The position numbers were made by a program, and so were the translations under genes. Below the pieces are notes generated by a model, which had not been told where the DNA came from, made no database searches, and saw only the letters and a list, made by a program, of their open reading frames with translations. A stretch of DNA of 43,533 nucleotides from CAZJHX01 sp964545715 (lineage in GTDB: Bacteria > Myxococcota_A > UBA9042 > GCA-2863065): positions 1-43,533 of the forward strand of contig CAZJHX010000090.1 of the NCBI GenBank assembly GCA_964545715.1, written 5' to 3'. Positions 15,725 to 23,607 of this stretch are shown here, piece by piece (positions within the stretch are counted from its first letter, which is position 1; each line of letters begins with the position of its first letter).

Positions 15725-17062
15725 TCAGCCGGTATGTTCCATCGGAGCCGGCTCTTCCACCAGAGGACTGGCTTCGATGCGGACGCGGATGACGCGTGTG
15801 GGCTCCGCCTCCAGCACTGTAAACAGGTAGTCGCTCATGCGCACGTGCGAGCCCACGTCGGGGATGTCGCCCAGCTCGGTGACGATGTAGCCGGCCACCG
15901 TGCTGTAGCGGTCGTCTTCGGGAAACTCGATGTCGATGGCGTCCTCGAGATCGCGGCAGGAGATGCGCGCCTGGACGTCCCACGCGCCCTCGCCGACCTC
16001 CAACACCAGGTCTTCACCGTCGGTGTCGTCCGCGTCGTCGTACTCGTCGTAGATCTCGCCGAAGACCTCTTCGATGATGTCTTCGACCGTGATGATGCCG
16101 GCGGTGCCGCCATGCTCGTCCACCACGATGGCCATGTGTGTGCGCTCCTGCTGCATCTCACGCAGCGTGTCCGCGATGTTCTTGGACTCGGGGATCACCC
16201 ACGGTGGGCGGATCCGCTCGACCAGGTTCAGCTCGGCGTCGCGCGGCTTGGCGAACCATGACAGGAGGTCGCGGATGTAGAGCACGCCGACGATGTCATC
16301 CAGGTCCTCGCCATACACGGGATAGCGGCTGTAGTTGCTCTCCTCGACGGTGGCCAGCACCTCGGGCAGCGTGGCCTTTGTCGGGATTCCGACGACGTCG
16401 GTGCGGGGCCGCATGACCTCGTGAACGATGATCTCGTCGAAGTCGATCACCGAGCTGAGAAGCTTCGCCTGCTCCTCGTCCAGGTTGCCCTGCTCGGCGG
16501 CGCGCTCGATGTTGTCCTCGATGTCCTCTTCCGTGACGACGTCCTCGCCCGGAACGATGCTGCCGCCGGAGCGCATGATCACCCACACACTGAGGCGCGT
16601 GAAGAGCCAGGTGACCGGCCTGAGCACCACCCAGAACGGGTACATGATGCGCGTGATGGCGACAAAGCGCTCCGGGTTGTTCTGGGCAAACGTCTTGGGG
16701 ATGATCTCGCCGAACGTGAGGATCAAGAAGGTCGTGAAGAAGATGGCGACGAGCACTGCCATCGAGGCCATCGCGGAGCCCGCGAACATCTTCTCGAAAG
16801 CGACGGTAGCCAGCGCGGACGCGGTGATGTTGACGATGTTGTTGCCGATCAGGATGCACGTCAGCGCGCCGTTGCGCTGGTCGGCCCAGATCTCGAGGAA
16901 GCGATGGCGGCGCTCATCAATCCGCAAGCGCTCCTGCAGCTTCTCCAGCTTCGTGCTGCCAAGCGCATTGAGCGCCGTCTCAGAGCCGCTAAACAGAATC
17001 GAGAGAAGCACGCATCCGAGGACGGCGGTGAGTTCCGCGTAGGGAACGGCAGTTATGCCCAA
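15725..17062 (-). CDS. CorC/HlyC-family (CNNM DUF21 + CBS) membrane protein
   Basis: 445-aa protein of the family linked to divalent-cation (Mg/Co) efflux. Residues about 1-180 form the CNNM (DUF21) membrane domain, with FSGSETALNAL, LIGNNIVNI and FGEIIPKTFA. Residues about 200-330 form a CBS pair (VIDFDEIIVHEVMRPRTDV; IVVDEHGGTAGIITVEDIIE). Residues about 355-435 form a CorC/HlyC C-terminal domain. The start is TTG at 17062; no ATG is close to the N-terminus, and GGAGG lies 12 nt upstream. A strong promoter precedes it. The transported ion cannot be told from sequence. Confidence 0.92.
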   Translation of the reverse strand: MGITAVPYAELTAVLGCVLLSILFSGSETALNALGSTKLEKLQERLRIDERRHRFLEIWADQRNGALTCILIGNNIVNITASALATVAFEKMFAGSAMASMAVLVAIFFTTFLILTFGEIIPKTFAQNNPERFVAITRIMYPFWVVLRPVTWLFTRLSVWVIMRSGGSIVPGEDVVTEEDIEDNIERAAEQGNLDEEQAKLLSSVIDFDEIIVHEVMRPRTDVVGIPTKATLPEVLATVEESNYSRYPVYGEDLDDIVGVLYIRDLLSWFAKPRDAELNLVERIRPPWVIPESKNIADTLREMQQERTHMAIVVDEHGGTAGIITVEDIIEEVFGEIYDEYDDADDTDGEDLVLEVGEGAWDVQARISCRDLEDAIDIEFPEDDRYSTVAGYIVTELGDIPDVGSHVRMSDYLFTVLEAEPTRVIRVRIEASPLVEEPAPMEHTG

Positions 17063-17101
17063 GGCCTAAGCAAGCCTCCGAAGGCAGTCGAACATGCCTG
17101 A

Positions 17102-17130
17102 ATATTACCTTATTGACCCTATGGTGGCAA
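17102..17130 (-). promoter_or_regulatory. promoter of the CorC-family gene
   Basis: Minus strand: TTGCCA (17125-17130), a 17-nt spacer, TAATAT (17102-17107). A near-consensus sigma70-type site about 40 bp upstream of the TTG start. Confidence 0.65.
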
Positions 17131-17153
17131 AAATGGCGCGACAAACTTATACT
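17125..17153 (+). promoter_or_regulatory. divergent promoter of the 660-aa lipoprotein gene
   Basis: Plus strand: TATACT (17148-17153), with TGGCAA (17125-17130) exactly 17 nt upstream as a weak -35. That hexamer is the reverse complement of the -35 used by the opposing CorC promoter, so RNA polymerase could bind in only one direction at a time. Confidence 0.45.
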
Positions 17154-17203
17154 GCCGAGCACTTTTCGGTGACTCGTTTGAGCCCCGGTTACGGAGGTCG
17201 CTT

Positions 17204-19186
17204 ATGTCCAGTCGCGCACGACTCTTGGTCTTCAGTTCCGCCCTGCTCCTGGCATTCGGTGGCTGCACTGACTCCGATACCGGTGGTCCGGTAGGCGGTC
17301 CGTCACTTCCTGACGCCGGCACGGCCTTCGGCGATACCAAAGCACCAGACGACCCTGATACGACCGTAAAGCCGCCGCAGGGTGGTGAGAAGCTGGACTT
17401 CAAGCTGGCCCAGGGTGACGACGGCAAGCCGTGCAAGGGAGTTGACCGCTGCGCGCTGTTCACGTCGTTCAACAACACGCGCGTGCTCGAGGTCGTCGCG
17501 ACCCGGAATGGGCAGCCGGCGGGTGACCTGGAGATCAGCTGGGAGATCACCAAGAACAAGAACAACAGCCTGTCGCTGCAGACCAAGACCAGCTTTACGG
17601 GCTCGAACGGGCAGACCCAGAACACCGCCAAGACGTCGGAGCAGGAGTTCCAGTACGAGGTGAAGGCGTTCATCAAGGGCTCGGAGGCCAAGCCGCTGTT
17701 CTTTGATGTGGTCGTGACCACCAAGGGCCAGGTCCCGCTCATCGTCAGCTACACCTACGGTGGCGCGCGCACCTTCCAGGCGGTGACCACGTACCTGTTC
17801 AAGCACGAGTCGCCGCAGAAGGCGCTCAAGTGCGCCGGTCTCGATCCAGGCGATCTGCCCAGCGCCGATGTCGCGGGCCCGCCCAAGGGGCTGCAGCAGT
17901 CCGCGGCGTTCTCCAGCCTTCCGGGGCTGACGGAGGAGGGCACCCAGGCCTACACCATCGTTGGATTGGGCAGTGACCAGAACAAGCCGCCCGTGGTCTG
18001 GGGCTGCAACGAAAACGTCACCGTGACCTCCACCGGGTCACAGAACGTCGTGATCCCCTTGTCGGATCTGCCGCCCAAGTGGAAGGGCGCCTATGAGGTC
18101 ACGACCAAGTTCGACATCGTCAGCGCGCTGCCCGACAACGTGGAGCAGGTCGTGGACACGATCCTGGGCTTCTTCCTGGATCCCTCCGGCCAGCTGCTGG
18201 TGCTGGTTTGCACGTTCGGGGCGGACCTGGGCGTCGTCGGCGACCTGTGCGACTTCATCTTTCAGGATCCGAGCAATCCGTGCCTGGAGGATGCGTGCTT
18301 CGAGACGGCCGGTATCGCCGCAAAGAACATCATCAACAACCTGCTCAGCGATCTGCTGGAAGACAACGTGGGTGGCACCATCCTGGAGACCGGGCAGGAC
18401 ATCGCCAAAATCCTCACCGAGCTGGAGCTGCAGGCCACCTTCACGTTCCACGCCGAGCCGCGCGCAGACGGTACGTTCGACATGGTGCAGGAGGACAACA
18501 AGCCGTGGACCGCGGAGGAGTGGCACTCGATCTCATACCGCTGGACGCTGGGGTTGAACTGCCCGCCAAACGATGACAACTGCGGCAAGCACACGTTCCC
18601 GATCAGCGCCTTCCAGGGCGGCACGGTCACCGGCGCCTTCTCGGGCAAGGTGGAGTACGTCGGCAACGACTTCTTCCTGCACGTGGACAAGCACCCGCTC
18701 AACATCAAGTACGGCGCCTTATTGGACTACATCATCCAGAAGCAGCTGCTGCCGCTGATCACCGGCGACGGCTCCAGCGGCGTGAAGGTCGACACCTACG
18801 AGGAGTTCTTGAAGACCCTGCTGGGTGGGGCGGAGTGTCTAACCTGGGAGATCGATCCCAGCGTCGACAAGACGTGCTGCGAGCAGTTCGCCGCGGATCT
18901 GGCCGGGTCGACCACCAGCCTGACAGCCGATATCGCCGAGGCCGCGTGCTCCGCGGGTATCCCGGTGGTCTCAGAGCAGCTGAGCAAGCTCCTGACCGAC
19001 CTGGACGTCGACACGGACGAGGGAGGCTTCACGCTGGAGACCTCGGTGGGGTGCCAGTGCTACGACCACGACTCCAACCAGTCGATCGACACCTGGGGCG
19101 CGCTGGACAAGCCGTGTCACTGGTCGACCAAGCTCAGCGTCGGTGATCCCATCGAGAACGACTTCTGGGCCACCGAGCAGCAGTAG
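17204..19186 (+). CDS. large lipoprotein of unknown function (660 aa)
   Basis: Predicted outer-membrane or surface lipoprotein. Signal peptide ends in LLLAFGGC (Cys21), followed by a Gly/Pro/Asp linker to about residue 55. The remainder is mixed beta/helical sequence with scattered cysteines (about 20), including the CCEQ and CQCYDHDSN clusters near the C-terminus, as expected for a disulfide-bonded exported protein. I recognise no catalytic motif. GGAGG lies 7-8 nt before the ATG. It is followed by the lipid-kinase-like gene, but whether they share a transcript is unclear. Confidence 0.85.
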   Translation: MSSRARLLVFSSALLLAFGGCTDSDTGGPVGGPSLPDAGTAFGDTKAPDDPDTTVKPPQGGEKLDFKLAQGDDGKPCKGVDRCALFTSFNNTRVLEVVATRNGQPAGDLEISWEITKNKNNSLSLQTKTSFTGSNGQTQNTAKTSEQEFQYEVKAFIKGSEAKPLFFDVVVTTKGQVPLIVSYTYGGARTFQAVTTYLFKHESPQKALKCAGLDPGDLPSADVAGPPKGLQQSAAFSSLPGLTEEGTQAYTIVGLGSDQNKPPVVWGCNENVTVTSTGSQNVVIPLSDLPPKWKGAYEVTTKFDIVSALPDNVEQVVDTILGFFLDPSGQLLVLVCTFGADLGVVGDLCDFIFQDPSNPCLEDACFETAGIAAKNIINNLLSDLLEDNVGGTILETGQDIAKILTELELQATFTFHAEPRADGTFDMVQEDNKPWTAEEWHSISYRWTLGLNCPPNDDNCGKHTFPISAFQGGTVTGAFSGKVEYVGNDFFLHVDKHPLNIKYGALLDYIIQKQLLPLITGDGSSGVKVDTYEEFLKTLLGGAECLTWEIDPSVDKTCCEQFAADLAGSTTSLTADIAEAACSAGIPVVSEQLSKLLTDLDVDTDEGGFTLETSVGCQCYDHDSNQSIDTWGALDKPCHWSTKLSVGDPIENDFWATEQQ

Positions 19187-19188
19187 CC

Positions 19189-19193
19189 GGGAG
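19189..19193 (+). promoter_or_regulatory. Shine-Dalgarno sequence suggesting an ATC start for the lipid kinase
   Basis: GGGAG, then 8 nt, then ATC at 19202, in frame with the lipid kinase. No ATG, GTG or TTG occurs in this frame between the preceding stop (19184-19186) and GTG at 19295, and that GTG has no good ribosome-binding site. Confidence 0.4.
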
Positions 19194-19294
19194 CGGCCGC
19201 CATCATCGGGCTGCACGCCGATTACGTTCCGGATAGCGGCGAGCTTGCCGCGTATCGTCACGCCAACGCGCCGTATGCGACCGCCAACCTGGGC

Positions 19295-20272
19295 GTGATC
19301 TCCAATCCGTTTTCCCGGACCAACTCCCGCACGCGTCTCAATGACCGCATCCTGCCCCGGTTCGTGCCGGACCGCCGCAACGCTATCGACACGCGCACTG
19401 TGGACGACCTCGATCGAGCGATTAGGACGCTGCTGTTTGAGCGCGGGGTCAACATTCTCGGGCTGAATGGCGGGGACGGCACGCTGCATCTGGGCGTCAA
19501 CCGCCTGGCGGCCCTCGCGGCGGAGGTCAAGCGCAAGACGGGCGAAGACATGCCGCTGCCGCGCCTGCTGTTCTTGAACGGCGGGACGCTGAACATCGTG
19601 TCCCGGGCTACAGGCACGACGGGCAATCCGGCCCGGACCGTTCGCGCGTTTGCCAAGCGACGCACGGGGTTGCCGCTGTCGGCGATTCCCACCAGGGCGC
19701 TGCCCCTGATGGCTGTCGAGCAGGCCGGCGCGCCGCCGCGCTACGGCTTCGTGTTCGGCACCGAGATCGTGGCCAACGCGCTGGAGATGTACACCATGTT
19801 CGGCGAGGGCTATGTGGGCCTGGGGCGCTTCATGGCGGAGCTTTTGGCGGGCTACACGCTGACGACCCGCCTATGGCAGGAGCACGGCTGGAAGCTGGAT
19901 GCGCCGTCGAGCGCGATCACGGTCGATGACGTGACCTATCCGCACTACCTGGCGGCCGTGGCAGCCACGATCGATCTGTCGATTCTCAAGGGCGTGCTCA
20001 CCGCTGTGCGGGTGCCTGAGGGCGGCGCGGGCTTTGTCTCTAAGCTGCTGCTGGAGACCGACAAGGGGCGCATCATCCAGCTGATTCCACGGCTGATGTT
20101 CGACCTGCCGCACGAGCGCGTGAAGAACCTGCCTGCGGTCAGCTCGCTGTCGGCGGTGGGTGGCTACACGCTCGATGGCGAGGTGTTTCTCGATCGCTCC
20201 CCGCGCGGCCTGCGCCGGACGCTGCAGGTGACCCGCGCCCCGTTCGAGGTGCACGCCGTCGCGCCGGACTAA
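19295..20272 (+). CDS. diacylglycerol/sphingosine-kinase-like lipid kinase
   Basis: 325 aa from the first canonical start (GTG). The DAGK catalytic fold is shown by VISNPFSRTNSR (phosphate loop after the first strand), GLNGGDGTLH (56-65, the GGDGT nucleotide-binding motif) and FLNGGTLNIVSR. Substrate is probably a membrane lipid; no specificity is inferred. The frame stays open to 19187, and the first beta strand appears to begin before the GTG, so the true start may be ATC at 19202, adding 31 residues. Its TAA overlaps the hemW ATG by one base, so the two are coupled. Confidence 0.8.
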   Translation: MISNPFSRTNSRTRLNDRILPRFVPDRRNAIDTRTVDDLDRAIRTLLFERGVNILGLNGGDGTLHLGVNRLAALAAEVKRKTGEDMPLPRLLFLNGGTLNIVSRATGTTGNPARTVRAFAKRRTGLPLSAIPTRALPLMAVEQAGAPPRYGFVFGTEIVANALEMYTMFGEGYVGLGRFMAELLAGYTLTTRLWQEHGWKLDAPSSAITVDDVTYPHYLAAVAATIDLSILKGVLTAVRVPEGGAGFVSKLLLETDKGRIIQLIPRLMFDLPHERVKNLPAVSSLSAVGGYTLDGEVFLDRSPRGLRRTLQVTRAPFEVHAVAPD

Positions 20273-21438
20273 TGCGCGACTTCGGCCTCTACGTTCACTT
20301 TCCCTACTGCATTCAGCGCTGCACGTACTGCGACTTCAACACGTACGTGGTCGACGCCATCCCGACTGGCGATTACACCGAGGCGGTGCTGACTGAGGGC
20401 GCCAGGCGGGCGCAGGATTATGCGTCGTGGCGGCTGGCCACCGTCTACTTTGGCGGGGGCACGCCGTCGCTGTGGGGCGCCGCGGGGGTCGGGCGCGTGC
20501 TGCGGGCGGCCTCTCAGTGGTTTCCCCACCGCGCACCGGAGCTGGAGGTGACGTTGGAGTGCAACCCCGGTGAGGCGCAGCCCGGCTTGCTGGCGGCGTA
20601 TCGCGAGGCCGGCGTGAATCGGCTGAGCCTGGGGATTCAGGCGCTGGATGACCACCTGTTGACGCTGATCCACCGACGACACACGGCTCAGCAGGCGCTG
20701 GAGGCGGCGCGGACCGCAATGGCGGAGGGCTTCAAGAGCGTCAGCTGTGATCTGATCTTCGGGCTGTCCGGCCAGGATCTGGCGCGCTGGGTCAGCGACT
20801 TGACGACGATTTTGGAGCTCGGCGTGCCCCACGTGAGCCTGTATCACCTGACGCTGGAGGACGGCACCGCGCTCAAGCGGGAGGTCCAGGCCGGGCGGAT
20901 CGTGCTGCCGGACGAGGACACCCAGGCGGACATGTGGGAGGCCATCGAGCCGACGCTGGCGCCGTACGGGCTGCGCACGTACGAGGTCTCCAGCTTTGCG
21001 CGACCGGGGCATGAGAGCCGGCACAACGGGATCTACTGGCGTGGCGCGCCCTACCTGGGGCTGGGCGCCGGGGCGCACTCATTTCTGCCGCCTCAGGCGT
21101 GGCGTGGGGACGGCGCCGCAGCCACACGGACGTCCAATCGCCGCCACCACAGCGCGTATGTCGCCGAGATCGCGCGCGATGGGGTGGCGGCCGACGTGGT
21201 CGAGCAGATCGACGTCCACGCGCACCTCAGAGAGCGCCTGTTCACCGGCCTGCGGCGCCTGGACGGTGTGTCATTGGACAGCCTCGCGTCCGAGTTGGGG
21301 GTTGACCCGCGCACGGCGTTTGGCGCTCAGATCGACAAGCTGATCGGGCAAGAGCTGTTGGCTTTGGACGGAGAGCGGCTGGCTCTGACCCGGCGTGGCT
21401 TGAGCTTTGCCGACGATGTGTTTGTGAGCTTCTTCTAG
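20272..21438 (+). CDS. hemW: HemW-like radical SAM protein (coproporphyrinogen III oxidase-like, heme chaperone)
   Basis: 388-aa radical SAM protein. The cluster motif is YCIQRCTYCDFN with C13, C17 and C20 (CxxxCxxC), followed by YFGGGTPSLW (SAM-binding GGGTP), the ECNPGE block, LSLGIQALDD, and RHNGIYWRGAPYLGLGAGAHSF, which is typical of HemW rather than HemN. HemW proteins carry heme for cytochrome insertion and are often misnamed oxygen-independent coproporphyrinogen oxidases. It overlaps the lipid-kinase gene by one base and ends 8 bases from a convergent gene. Confidence 0.93.
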   Translation: MRDFGLYVHFPYCIQRCTYCDFNTYVVDAIPTGDYTEAVLTEGARRAQDYASWRLATVYFGGGTPSLWGAAGVGRVLRAASQWFPHRAPELEVTLECNPGEAQPGLLAAYREAGVNRLSLGIQALDDHLLTLIHRRHTAQQALEAARTAMAEGFKSVSCDLIFGLSGQDLARWVSDLTTILELGVPHVSLYHLTLEDGTALKREVQAGRIVLPDEDTQADMWEAIEPTLAPYGLRTYEVSSFARPGHESRHNGIYWRGAPYLGLGAGAHSFLPPQAWRGDGAAATRTSNRRHHSAYVAEIARDGVAADVVEQIDVHAHLRERLFTGLRRLDGVSLDSLASELGVDPRTAFGAQIDKLIGQELLALDGERLALTRRGLSFADDVFVSFF

Positions 21439-21446
21439 TCCCCTGA

Positions 21447-21869
21447 CTAGCGCCGGCTGGCGGTGAAGGTGCCCTTGATCCGCTTGCGGTTGACGGCGCC
21501 TTGATAGCTGCCGCTGACCCACAGGGCGCCCCGTCGCAGGCGCGCCGAGATGCGGATGTAGTCCTTCTCGTGATTGCCGATCAGCTTGAAGTTGCCGTCA
21601 TTGAGGTCGCTGGGACGCAGCGTGTAGGCGCGCCCCCGGACCTGCGCGGACGCGTGGGAGATGCGGTCGCCCTTGATGCGAAAGCGGACCGTGCCGGCGC
21701 CGTCGCTGAGAGTGCCCGTAAAGCGCCACGCCAGCGCCGGTCCCGTGGGCGTCGCTGGTTTGGCGGGCTCGGGCGCCGTCTTGGCGGGCGCTGGTTTCGG
21801 CGGTGGACTGTTGGCCGGCGGCTCGGGGGGAGCCGTCAGCAGCAGCGATGTGAGTAATGCCAGTGTCAC
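21447..21869 (-). CDS. small secreted protein, paralogue of the upstream lipoprotein's C-terminal domain
   Basis: 140 aa, starting at GTG directly after the TAA of the preceding gene. A short hydrophobic signal (LALLTSLLL) leads into a Pro/Lys linker (about 15-45). Residues about 47-138 match the C-terminal domain of the 543-aa lipoprotein: both begin with a W[RK][FY][TS]G pattern, contain an [FY]xxxIKG/RIKG strand and end with SGS-QGAVN-K-GT/S-A-R. This looks like a domain duplication. The beta-rich repeat pattern suggests a small binding domain; function is unknown. Confidence 0.7.
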   Translation of the reverse strand: MTLALLTSLLLTAPPEPPANSPPPKPAPAKTAPEPAKPATPTGPALAWRFTGTLSDGAGTVRFRIKGDRISHASAQVRGRAYTLRPSDLNDGNFKLIGNHEKDYIRISARLRRGALWVSGSYQGAVNRKRIKGTFTASRR

Positions 21870-23501
21870 TTAGCGGCCCGTCGCGCTCCAGCTGCCGGTG
21901 TGCTTCTTGCCGTTCACCGCGCCCTGCCAGCTGCCGCTGGCGCGATGGTTGCGGATGCGGCCCTTGATTCTGACGAAGTTTCGGCCGCTGCCGCCGTTGA
22001 TCTGGAAGCTGCCCCTGGCGCTGCCGCCCTTGAGGCTGAACTTGCGACCGCCCAGGGTTGCGCGACCGCCTTTGAAGCGGCCGTTGACGACCTTGAACGA
22101 GATCGCGCCACCGCCGCGTCCGGACAGCCGACCGCTGTACTTCCACGTCGTCTTGGTGGGCTTCGGCGCGACCGCGGGCTTGGTGGCTGGGGACACGCAC
22201 TTGCCGTTTTCGCAGATGCGATCGCCCTTGCAGTCGTTGTCCGCGCGGCAGCCGCCGCCGGCCGGCTCAACGGGCTTGGGCTCGGGCGCTTTGGGCGGCT
22301 CGACAGCCGGCTTTGCAGGCTCCGCGGCGGGCTTTGCAGGCTCCGCGGCGGGCTTTGCAGGCTCCGCGGCGGGCTTTGCAGGCTCCGCGGCGGGCTTGGC
22401 GGGCTCGGCCGGCTTGGCGCCCGGAGGTGTGGGCGGCGCGACGCATTTGCCGTCGACGCAGAGGTTGTCGCCAGAGCACTCGGCGTCCTTGGTGCACGTG
22501 GGGGGCTCTGTGGGCATCAGCTCCGTGGGCATCATGGGTGCCGCGGGGCCGCCTGCCTTGGCCGTGACGCACGCGATGACGCGCGTGGTCAGCAGGTCCG
22601 AGAAGCTCTTGTCGGACTGCAGGCGCTCGGAGGCCTGGCTGAGCGTCTTCTCCAACGTCGCGCGGTCGGCGACCTTGGGCATGCCCTTGCAGATGGGGCC
22701 CGTCAGCGCCTCGAGCAGCGCCTTGGTCGTCTTGTCCGGCTTGGGCGACTTGGCGACTTCGGCGCCGGCGGCGGGACAGTGCTTGCGGCCCTCCTGGCTG
22801 GCCATGGCGAAGTCCCGGGTGCCCATGAGCGGCGTCAGCGCGGTCGCGTAGTCCTCGGCCGAGATGCCCGCTTTCTCGTGCAGCGCCGTCAGCGCGGCCG
22901 ACAGCGCGTCGTGGTCGGTGATGCTCTTGCCGGCGCAGCCGATCGCGACAGCCAGCACCAGCATGGTGTTGTTGCGCAGGGCCGCGGCGGTCTCGGCGTC
23001 CAGCTTGTTCTCGGTCGGAGCGTCGGCGGTGCCGGTCGGGGCCGCGGCTTTGGCAGTGTCGGCGGGTGCCTCAGCCTTCTCGGCAGGCGCTTCAGCCGTC
23101 TCGGTCTTCTCGGCAGGCGCTTCAGCCTTCTCTGCGGGTGCTTCGGCCGTCTCTGCGGGTGCCTCGGCCTTCTCAGCGGGTGCCTCGGCCTTCTCAGCGG
23201 GTGCCTCGGTCTTCTCAGCGGGTGCCTCGGTCTTCTCAGCGGGTGCCTCGGCCTTCTCAGCGGGCGCGGTCTTGGCGACCGGCGTTGGCGCCTCCACCTT
23301 GGGCGCGGCCTCAGCCTTGACCGGCAGCGCGGCCTTGACCGGCGCCGCCTTCACCGCCTCGGCGGGGACAGGTGGGGTCTGAGCCTGCTGTCCGACCGTC
23401 GCGTTTTTCTGCGGCGTGACGGTCTTCTCTGTTTTCTTACAGCCCAGCGCTGCCACCAGGGCCAGCGCGGTTGCCACGCGAAGCGTCCACTGAGTGTTCA
23501 T
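21870..23501 (-). CDS. modular lipoprotein with two four-Cys modules and AEAPAEK repeats
   Basis: 543 aa. Signal peptide to Cys21 (LVAALGC, then KK). Residues 84-147 are seven-residue AEAPAEK/TEAPAEK repeats, a flexible tether. Residues about 170-325 are a helical domain with paired cysteines. Next come a Cys module CTKDAECSGDNLCVDGKC, a Pro-rich AEPAKPA repeat, a second module CRADNDCKGDRICENGKC, and a basic beta-rich C-terminal domain shared with the next gene. The C-x5-C-x5-C-x4-C modules look like small disulfide knots common in surface proteins of this lineage. No enzyme motif seen. It is divergent from the PPC lipoprotein operon. Confidence 0.85.
   Translation of the reverse strand: MNTQWTLRVATALALVAALGCKKTEKTVTPQKNATVGQQAQTPPVPAEAVKAAPVKAALPVKAEAAPKVEAPTPVAKTAPAEKAEAPAEKTEAPAEKTEAPAEKAEAPAEKAEAPAETAEAPAEKAEAPAEKTETAEAPAEKAEAPADTAKAAAPTGTADAPTENKLDAETAAALRNNTMLVLAVAIGCAGKSITDHDALSAALTALHEKAGISAEDYATALTPLMGTRDFAMASQEGRKHCPAAGAEVAKSPKPDKTTKALLEALTGPICKGMPKVADRATLEKTLSQASERLQSDKSFSDLLTTRVIACVTAKAGGPAAPMMPTELMPTEPPTCTKDAECSGDNLCVDGKCVAPPTPPGAKPAEPAKPAAEPAKPAAEPAKPAAEPAKPAAEPAKPAVEPPKAPEPKPVEPAGGGCRADNDCKGDRICENGKCVSPATKPAVAPKPTKTTWKYSGRLSGRGGGAISFKVVNGRFKGGRATLGGRKFSLKGGSARGSFQINGGSGRNFVRIKGRIRNHRASGSWQGAVNGKKHTGSWSATGR
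22309..22392 (-). repeat. 21-bp tandem repeat, four exact copies, encoding AEPAKPA
   Basis: GGCTTTGCAGGCTCCGCGG plus CG, repeated four times without mismatch, in frame inside the modular lipoprotein gene, between its two Cys modules. Recent expansion is likely given zero divergence. Confidence 0.95.
23058..23252 (-). repeat. 21-bp imperfect tandem repeat encoding AEAPAEK
   Basis: About nine 21-bp units with mostly third-position or A/T codon changes (Ala versus Thr at the first repeat position) form the N-terminal tether of the lipoprotein. Small deviations (a TET insertion, one AET) show it is older than the 22309-22392 array. Confidence 0.9.
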
Positions 23502-23543
23502 ATTGCCCTCTCTCCTTCATCGCCGTTCAGTACAGCGATCGGG

Positions 23544-23573
23544 AGGCTAGCGGCTGGGTGGCGATACTGTCAA
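23544..23573 (-). promoter_or_regulatory. promoter of the modular lipoprotein gene
   Basis: Minus strand: TTGACA (23568-23573), 18 nt, TAGCCT (23544-23549). A GGAG-type Shine-Dalgarno sequence lies ahead of the ATG at 23501. Confidence 0.55.
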
Positions 23574-23588
23574 CACAGTGGCCATTCG

Positions 23589-23597
23589 TGCTATCTT
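23589..23597 (+). promoter_or_regulatory. extended -10 promoter candidate for the 23608-32219 gene cluster
   Basis: TGC followed by TATCTT (23592-23597) forms an extended -10 element about 10 bases before the ATG at 23608. The predicted start site would leave only a few leader bases, and no Shine-Dalgarno sequence is visible, so the first gene may be translated from a leaderless mRNA. Confidence 0.35.
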
Positions 23598-23607
23598 CCG
23601 CCCCACC

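Noticed and set aside
22309..23252. Possible CRISPR array
   Set aside because: Repeats are contiguous 21-bp units with no spacers, in frame, and encode AEPAKPA or AEAPAEK words.
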